The position numbers and the translations under genes were made by a program. 64,000 bases of DNA from positions 3,292,686 through 3,356,685 of the forward strand of contig CM055110.1 in assembly GCA_029204225.1 (NCBI GenBank), given 5' to 3'. The notes beneath the pieces are model-generated. The model was not told the DNA's origin. It ran no database searches and saw only the letters and a program-made list of their open reading frames with translations. Positions 56,451-64,000 of the stretch are shown here, piece after piece. Position 1 is the first letter of the stretch. The number at the start of each line of letters is the position of its first letter. Origin of the DNA: Diphasiastrum complanatum. Lineage: Eukaryota; Streptophyta; Lycopodiopsida; Lycopodiales; Lycopodiaceae.

Positions 56451-58321
56451 TGGCGAAAAACTCGCCTAGAAATGACAAAAAGCTCGCTAGAAACTCACCC
56501 CTAAGGTCAAGAACTCTAGCAACAACTAAACATTGTGAAGATAAAAATGAAAAAAAATTTCAATCCAGTAAACCAACATGCTCTTACAAAATACATCGAA
56601 TATAAAGCATCAACTTAACTCCATATTGTCACCACAACATTGATGATGACCCATTCCTTAAATAGTACAGTTTGAAGAAGAAGAAGAATCATTCTGAAGT
56701 GCTCAAAGGTCTCAAATATTTTAAAATTAGTCAGATCGGTATTTTACCAATTGAAAGTAGTATGTTAGGTTTTTGAAATTAAGAAAAAAAAACTTTGTTT
56801 TCAAATAAGGCTTTGATGAAAATTATCGCTTTTCTTGTTGGAAATAGGCATGATGTATGCAAGTGATAAATATTTATTTTGCTTCCAAGGGAGGCCTCGA
56901 TGATATTTTTTGCTAGTTTTGTTGTCAATAGGATCCAATAGATTTGTATGCAAGTGATATGTGTGCACGCATACACGTGCGTGTGCATGTGTGTGTCCAA
57001 TTTCACCACTCCAATGTGATCAAAACTATAGATCTAGTGTTAGGTTTCCAATAGGAAATGGTTTCATCAATTCCATAATTTGAAAGATGCTTCTTTAGTT
57101 GAGAACATAAATATGCTATAAAAATTGGTGGAAGTTTACCTTGCAATATCATATGAAAGTAATTAGGAGCATTACTTTACTCTTGATCACAATGGATCAA
57201 TAGCTTGACAAAAATGTTGTAGATGTTGACTTCTAGAGACAAGGCTTTTTTTTGTGAAGGTAAGCAAAGGCTCACGATAAGATTGGAGCTCATCAAAACA
57301 AGAACATTGTTAGGGCAGGCATGTGCAATCCTATTCATGTTTAGAGTTGTTGCATATGTTAGCACTTTTCCATTATTACCCATTATAAATATTTATATTT
57401 TGTCTTTCTTCTAGGTTAGAAAGATTTTTGTATTCCTATGCAAGTAAAGCCATCTACTTCAAAAACCAAGTTGCACCACTTGGAATAGTGTCTTACAAGG
57501 AAAGTCCATAGCCCAAAAACCTTTTGAAATGTTGAAATTTGATGCTTGTTTTGCATATGTCAAAGCTCAATATAAACATAGATAAAGAGCTCAAATTTTG
57601 TGAACATCAACACCCACGGGCATTTTTTTTTAAAAAAACTTGAAAAGTGAATGTCTAAGTGAATTCTCATGACAGTGTACATCATAAGAGTATTATAAAA
57701 TAGTAGAATACATTATACCTTATCAAGAATGTTGTAGGATATGTAAGAAGCGCATTTCAATTTAATATAAAAGATTGGACTCATGCTTCATTTATTATTT
57801 TGGAGATAGATGTTAAGGCAAGTCTGAGAACCTACAACCACATCAATTTGGCTAAAGACTTCTCAGTGTTGTAATAGCACAAAGAGCAACCATGAAGGTC
57901 ATATTCGAACACTTCATGTTGGAACGAGTGTAATTCCGAGTGTAGTTGAAGGCATCTGGGCTATGTCCTTCCCCAACCATCTTGATTGAATACTCTTGGA
58001 GATAGTGGAGACAAGAGATCTTATGAGTCACCACCCTTTGATTTGGGAGGTCTGCTGGGTCCCTCTCTTGTCTAATGGTCTTGGCGCCACAAGATCTAAT
58101 ACCACACTTTGGTTTTTGGGAAGGAACTCCTCCCTTGGAACTGCAAATGTGGTTAGAAAATGAGATCTAAATGGAGACGTGCCAGGTGCTTTGCATTGAG
58201 GCTTGAGCTGATCGTCAAAGTCTACTGGGCATCTGTAGCCCAAATAATTCTCATCCCTCTACCGGCCACCCCTAAGTGATAGGCTGATAGCCTCACTCTT
58301 TGGTACTGTTCTGCATCACAC

Positions 58322-58410
58322 AGCTATGATCTGGGTGAGTGTTTGCTGTGCGCGGTGATAGCTATGATCTGGGTGAGTGTCTGCTGTGCACTGTGATAGC
58401 TATGTTCTGG
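58322..58410 (+). repeat. 38-bp tandem repeat, ~2.4 copies
   Basis: AGCTATGATCTGGGTGAGTG starts at 58322 and 58360. A partial third copy starts at 58398. Confidence 0.85.
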
Positions 58411-58654
58411 GGTGATTGTACTGTTGTGATACCCGTGATTTTGAGTCCCGTACTCGGCCTGTGACACCCACCAGTTCAGACTGGGATCGAGTTCCATCTG
58501 GGGATGTCTGATAAAGCATCATGCCGATTCCGAGGAGACTCGAGATCAGTGGGGTTTGATGAAAATATTTTAGTCCTTTCACTACCACCTCAACTTTTGG
58601 GCTGGTCGACATGTGCCTATTCTTCTGCTTTCTTTCTTTATCTCTCTCTCTCGG

Positions 58655-59849
58655 CATATTCTCTGAGATTTTCATCCTCCCAATCGTGCGTGACGCTCCT
58701 CCCCTAGCCTCTTCAAACGCTTCACTCTAACTGTACTCGTTGAATTTGGTTCTGATCCGCATCAATTCTATTAGAGAGTACTAGTATCTTTGGCACTTTC
58801 TACCTCTTCAGCTTCTTCTGCACGTCTGCACCCATGAACTTTCTTGCTGTCCCTCACCTGACCTTGTTTCATCAATTCTGTCAAAGGTAGTCTTTTTGGC
58901 ACTGAGCTTCATCTGTATGCAACAATCAGCTTTCTTATTGTCCTTCAAGTGGCTTTGCTGCATGTAGCTGTAGACTACAGCGCTCCAGCTTGCCTGCATG
59001 CATAAAGTTTTGTTCTTCAATCCCATCGGAAAAGCTTGAAGCTTGGTTTGATTTCCTATATTAGAACCAAGCGCGCGTAAGATCACCTTAGATCCATACA
59101 ATGCCATTGCTTGTTCATCTTTTCACGGTCTTGAGACATCTCCGCCAAACTACGACGCTCCAGCTTGCCTGCATATAGTTTTGTTCTTTAATTCCAGACG
59201 GAAGGCCTGGAACTTTCTTTGATCTTTTATAACAATAGCAGCTTCAAATCCATACAATGCCATTGATTGCTCATCTTGAGACAGCTCCGCTTTTAACCAT
59301 ACACAATAGCATCTTAGAATCAATACATTGCCATTGATTGTTCATCTTTTCAGTATCTTGTGACACCTCTGCTAGACTGCAGCACTCCAGCTTGACGTAA
59401 AAAAAGCTTTGCTTTTAAGTTCCAGCCGAATAGCTTCAAACCTGCTTTGATCTTCTAGAGTATTACCACACACAAGAGCACCTCAGAATTTATACGGTGC
59501 CATTGATTGTTCATCTTCTCAGTGTCTTCAGACAGCTCTTCTAGACTGCAGACCTCCACCTTGCCATGCATAAAACTTTGTTCTTTGGTTCCAGCTAAAA
59601 AGTTTCAGATTTGCTTTGATCTTCTTGAGAATCGTGCACAAGAGCAACTTAGAATCAATGCAATGCAGTTGATTGTTCAGCTTTTCAGGGTCTTGACACA
59701 CCTCCGTACCCTCTGAAGGACTTGTTTCTGAATAAAAGAATTGCTCCCTGAAGAAATGGCCTGCTCTTAGAGATCTGAAGAAGCCTTTAGAGCAAAGAGC
59801 CTCGAATAAAATATTTGGAACAAAACAGTTGACTTTGTGCTGCACTGCC
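58655..59849 (+). repeat. Upstream region of GH28 copy 2 with tandem units shared with copy 1
   Basis: Four units start with CTCCAGCTTGCCTGCAT or a variant at 58983, 59158, 59395 and 59554. They contain TTTGTTCTT.A.TTCCAG, GCTTTGATCTTCT, ATACAATGCCATTGATTG and TTCATCTTTTCAG in order. The block from 58670 (CTCCTCCCCTAGCC) to the start codon is the inverse counterpart of 37321-38340. The last 120 bases before ATG (CTCCCTGAAGAAATGGCCTG, then TGTGCTGCACTGCC) are the best-conserved part. Confidence 0.82.
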
Positions 59850-62484
59850 ATGTTAGACCGCTTTCAGCTCGTGCTCATTCTGAACTGCATCTTCATTTGG
59901 AGGTGGGGAGTCCAATTGAGCAAAGGAGAGGATATTGGATGGACCGATCACGGCAAGCCGGATCAAACAGTTTTGGACAAAAGTATTTGTGCAGACATAC
60001 CAGCAGTGATGCCTAGGGTCTATAGTGCAAGCATCACAGATTTTGGAGCAGTTGGTGATGGCACGACACTCAATACTGATGCATTTCAGAAAGCCATCTT
60101 CAATCTCAGCACTTATTCTGATCAAGGAGGCTCAACTTTGCACATTCCGAAAGGAACATGGCTAACTGGAAGCTTCAATCTCACCAATCATTTCACTTTA
60201 TACTTGGAGGAAGGTGCAGTAATACTTGGATCTCAGGTTCATTCCTCAGTCTTAGTAGCCAGAAGCATGCTTGCTGCTTTTGTGGAGATTGGCTTCAACT
60301 TTTTGATCTCATTTCACATGTATAACGGATAGACATGAAGTTTCTATTTGCTTTGCAACTAGCTGCTTCATGCTGGTGTATATATTCAAAGTATTGAATT
60401 TGCCAACTGAAACTCTTTCAATTCCTTTTGGGCTTCCAAGAATGCGATCTTCCTGGCAAAATGTAAAGTTCATTTTTTGTGAAACTTATAGTAGCGGAGT
60501 AGATAGCATTCAATATAGTCTCTTGCTTGTTCTCACTTGTGAAATCCAAACTTCCGTGTTTTTCAAGTTTAGTTGACTCGTAGCTTTGATGGTTTTTTAA
60601 TTCAAATCTCTTGAATTTCAATTGTGCCATATGTTTGGCACCCCCCAGCCTGTGCCGAGCAAAACTTTCAGCTGAAAGAGCTTGAAACTCACAATTGTTG
60701 CTGTTTCTCTTTTGTGGTTACTTGCTTTACAAAGGCATCAACTTTAACCTGCCATGTTTTTACAAGCTTGTGCTTGATCTGTATGTTAACAATTTGGAAA
60801 GGAGTTCACGTTGGCTCAACCTAGATCTCTAGCTCTTTTTGTTTGTTCTCGCAAATTGTTTTTTCTTCGTTCAATCTGTCACTCATTGAGCTCTCAATAT
60901 GGAAGTTTAGATACATCAGCATCAACATGACCACATGGCAATCTATTTGGTACATGGTTTACTTAGTTTAACTCTTCACTGAGGTTGTGCAAGAAAAAAT
61001 GGGTGTATGGCAATTAAGTTGTGGTTTGCATTGTATCAGTTTCATCAAGTTAGATTTTTAGATTTTTTCTTGTAGGATCCATTACAATGGCCATTGATTG
61101 CTCCGTTGCCATCCTATGGCCGAGGAAGGGAGCTACCAGGACCAAGGCACATAAGCCTTATATATGGAGAAAATCTTGTGGACGTTGTCATTACAGGTAA
61201 TTGCCTAACTTGAGGAAAAGTGACTACTTGTAAAGAACGTGAAACCCCTTCGTTGTTGATCTATGCTTCTCGAAATAGTAATTGAAGTGAGTGATTTTGG
61301 AATTGCTTGGATTCCCCTTGGAATAATTATACGAAAACATGTCAGCATTGTGCTTTTCTTATCTTACCAATAATCGTGAGCACACACCACAGATATAGCT
61401 TCACATAAATAATAATCATGTAGCAATTTCCAACTACGAAGACTAGATGAACGCTCAAGCCAAAACGTAGCAAATTTCCTTGTCAATTAGTTGTAGTAGA
61501 GTCTCCTTAATGTTGTATGCCTTTTGGGACCACTATATTGGGCCTAGTGCCCCTCTATGCAAAGTGTTTTATAAAGTTTACTAGTGCAGCTATTGCATAG
61601 AGTTTCACATATTATATGACTCGAGAACAACACAAAAGTCAAAACCTCTGCAGGCTATTTGCTTTGTGACAAGATTGCAGCTTTCTTTGGTCATTGATCA
61701 ATAAGAGGAATTAGACTTTTATTTTAAGAGTTTGGTTTTTTTCCCACGTTTACTCAGCTTGCCACAGTGAAATATCTCATACTTTGCTTACAATTATTAC
61801 ATAGCTGGCTATCGTGGAGCCTAGGCATAACAAGGTTTCCTTTTGATGTTTGGGTTATGATCTCATAGTGTTATGGACTCTAAGAGTTTACTTTCACAAA
61901 TTTCGCAGGACAGAATGGGACCGTGGATGGGCAAGGATCCATATGGTGGGCTCAGTTCAAAAGTAAAACTTTGGACTACACGAGAGGTCATTTGCTGGAA
62001 CTGAACAACTCTACAAACATTGTTGTGACAAATATAACCTTTTTGAACTCACCATTTTGGACTCTTCATCCAGTATACTGTAGGTATGCTTCTGTTGTTA
62101 CATATTGGAGATTGGACAATAAGCTTTGGTAACTAACTCCCTCTAGAGCTTGCATTGTGTGATAACAATTACCATGACAGCGCATGTGTGTGTGTTAAAT
62201 AATCATGTGCTTTTTAAAAGTCTGAAATCAACCAAAAAAGACAACCTCCAAAAGCTGATGCATTTGTTGATTTTGGTCCAAACTTGAACTTGTTATAAGT
62301 GAGGGTTTCTTGAAACAAGTGGCTTGTAGACTCTCTTACAAGATTTCAGCTCTATTCACACAATGAACACCTGAAGTGTTTATGGAGCTAATTAATTTGA
62401 CCTTTTTGTGCAGTAATGTTTTCATCAAGGATGTGACAATTCTGGCCCCTCTAAATTCTCCCAACACTGATGGAATTGATCCAG
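59850..62484 (+). CDS. GH28 polygalacturonase-like protein (copy 2), exons 1-4, incomplete
   Basis: Exons 59850-60236, 61076-61196, 61909-62083 and 62414-62484 have the same lengths (387, 121, 175, 71) and phases as copy 1. They encode residues 1-251 without a stop. The first 20 residues are a signal peptide (MLDRFQLVLILNCIFIWRWG). ITDFGAVGDG is at 62-71 and NTDGID, the first catalytic motif, at 245-250. The ATG chosen aligns with that of copy 1; the frame is open slightly further upstream. Exon 5, which should carry GDD and the rest of the active site, is not recognisable in 62485-64000. An LTR lies there, so either intron 4 is long and runs past the window or the gene is truncated. The expected role is secreted pectin hydrolysis. 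Confidence 0.88.
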
Positions 62485-63333
62485 GTGTGTGCACAATGTC
62501 TCTATTGTATCACGTAGAGTCGTAAGGGATCTTTTTCTATATCAACTAATGAGAAGAAGGTCTATGAGACAATGCAATAATACAGATGAATTTGCTGATC
62601 ATTTACAAGTGTGCATGTAAGCCAATTGTTGCATTTATTAATTTTCAAACTATTAGCTCTTCCAACTTTAAACTTAGGTATGCAAGTATTGTCTGTGTTC
62701 ATCAACTTCAAGCAAAGCAGCTTGCATGAATCAAAGACCTTGTTACTAAAATGACCAGTCTGTTCAGTATGGCTCATTCTTCACTGACACCCTCAGTTTG
62801 TGTTGTTGTCTGTATTAAAACTCTTGTTAGTAGTCCTTAAGTGGAAAGTTTGAATCCTGTATGTGCTGCAGTATAAAACCTTCATCTTTAAGTGTAGATG
62901 ATATTCTTACATTTCGATAGAAAGTGCTTAGCCCACCAATCATTGTAAGGGAGACTCATAACCTCAAGCCTTCTGTAAATCAAGACGGTCAAGTTTGTCT
63001 GTTTCATATCGTGTCTAATGAACATCATACTCTTCATCAGTTGGCCAAAGAAATCAGCACTTTTATCTTACAAAGATGAACATAATATTGGCCCTACTTG
63101 CACAAGAGACTAGCTCCTTGCTTGAAAAGCAGGTATCATTGGTGGATGTGGTGAGCTGCGCACATAAGTGAATTGCAATAAGAGTTGCTCACAGATGAGA
63201 GTGTTGGATCTTCAGCTTCCACACCTATGGCTCCAACTAACATGACTATGGTAGTCTCCCAACTAGTCTACGCTATGGCTTCTCCAACTAGTTTGGATAT
63301 GGATGCCAGTCATGAGCATGGTGGTGAGTATTC
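62485..63333 (+). other. Start of GH28 copy 2 intron 4 or gene end
   Basis: Starts with the donor GTGTGT. Copy 1's intron 4 is 245 bp, but no exon-5-like sequence (DSSSNVCIQDC) appears here. No other gene seen. Confidence 0.55.
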
Positions 63334-63937
63334 TGATGGGTAGGATCCACTCTTCTCTCTTTTCTCTCCTTAGTTTCTAGCAAATGATGGCTTAACCTAG
63401 AAGATAAAACCCTAAACTAAATCTCATCCTCTAAGGCTTACCCTACTAGAGAATGGAGGGCCTAGATTAACTTAACCTGTTGCCAGATGAATAATATACA
63501 ATACAATGTGAAGTAACACAGTACATGAAACCACACAAGGAAGAACACTCAGAGAGAAAGATAGGCTTCTATTGCAAATGAGGTTCTTTTGAAAATGGAC
63601 TCTTCCACTCCTATTTATACTTGGAGTGATGGTCACTTACAGAAGTGCACTGTGGGACAAGTAAGCCACATAGACTAACTTAACTTTGAATCACACTGGT
63701 GCCATGGGACAAACCCCCAATAGGCCTTTGTGACTAACTTTTACATAACTTGAAATCACATATCGATGTGCAGTGCCCATGACAATTTAAACTTAGAACT
63801 GAATAACTTAAGCCATTACGGATAAAATAAAAGCCTAAACCTTGATGGGCAAGTTCTGCGTTTAAATTCTATCCTGCTTATATTTTTAAAGATGTTTCGC
63901 AGGATGGCTAGAATATTCCTTGGAATATCAGCCTACA
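63334..63937 (-). repeat. Probable LTR of a minus-strand gypsy-type element
   Basis: On the minus strand it starts TGTAGGCTGATATTCC (63937), preceded by a purine-rich AAAACGGAGGGGATAA (63940-63955). It ends CCTACCCATCA (63334). A TATA box (TATAAATA) lies at 63612-63619. The element body would be beyond the window's right end. Confidence 0.55.
63612..63619 (-). promoter_or_regulatory. TATA box of the terminal LTR
   Basis: TATAAATA on the minus strand in GTATAAATAGGAGTGG, within the probable U3 of the LTR. Confidence 0.5.
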
Positions 63938-64000
63938 TTATCCCCTCCGTTTTAGAACTTGGCGGTCCCATGCCAAGTGCAATGTTAAGACCCCGCTCCT

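Larger units (their letters stand above)
53961..58654. other. Intergenic region with microsatellites and duplications
   Basis: No supported gene. It contains TG, AG and related dinucleotide tracts, a 60-bp duplication, a ~560-bp duplication and a 38-bp duplication, listed separately. 56460-58000 holds nothing recognised. An open frame at 58028-58243 (minus) has no known domain. Confidence 0.6.

Noticed and set aside
58028-58243. 71-codon minus-strand open frame
   Set aside because: No recognisable domain. Composition and position give no support for a gene.

Overview
This is eukaryotic, plant nuclear DNA. The evidence is intron-split genes of plant families with GT..AG junctions, plant Ty1/copia and Ty3/gypsy retrotransposons, hAT- and CACTA-like DNA transposon debris, and many long (CT)n, (TG)n and (AG)n microsatellites. 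The proline-transporter-like protein looks clearly diverged from flowering-plant ProT sequences as I know them, and the introns are long and full of transposons. A non-flowering lineage (fern-like or gymnosperm-like) is my best guess, but the species cannot be fixed from the sequence.

Three host genes can be modelled. (1) A proline/compatible-solute transporter of the AAAP family lies on the + strand at 14020-31224. It has seven coding exons giving 467 aa, with introns of about 9.9 kb and 4.7 kb that hold most of the local transposon debris. (2) A GH28 polygalacturonase-like gene lies on the - strand at 33733-37320, with five exons giving 454 aa. (3) A paralogous GH28 gene lies on the + strand from 59850. 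Its first four exons have exactly the same lengths and phases as in (2), and its fifth exon is not in the window. The two GH28 genes are head to head, about 22.5 kb apart. Their similarity continues about 1 kb upstream into a shared tandem repeat, so they form an inverted segmental duplication.

Layout. 1-4063 is a decayed Ty3/gypsy element of Tat/Athila type, with an extra long, broken coding region after the integrase. A TATA-bearing LTR-like segment follows at about 4200-4850. 5411-10749 is a structurally complete but dead copia element with two LTRs and a TCCTA target duplication. 10755-14019 is intergenic. 14020-31224 is the transporter gene; intron 2 holds a minisatellite, a foldback MITE, minus-strand gypsy/copia debris, a second internally deleted copy of the 5.4-kb copia family and a diverged 280-bp duplication; intron 3 holds a microsatellite, a foldback, LTR-like sequence and a hAT transposase remnant. 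31225-33597 is intergenic with a ~117-bp tandem array. 33598-38440 is the first GH28 gene and its repeat-bearing upstream region. 38441-58650 is a retrotransposon graveyard: two minus-strand copia remnants (one containing a CACTA-like gene piece), an LTR, a gypsy fragment and many tandem duplications. 58655-62484 is the second GH28 gene. 63334-63937 is an LTR-like segment inside that gene's fourth intron or just beyond its truncated end.

The genes do not form a pathway. The two GH28 genes are a duplicated cell-wall pair. The transporter is an independent plasma-membrane gene. The strongest observations are the inverted GH28 duplication with its upstream minisatellite, the microsatellite directly at a splice donor, the extra ORF of the gypsy element, and the bias of stop codons toward CAG/CAA/CGA/TGG-derived transitions, which fits methylation-driven decay.
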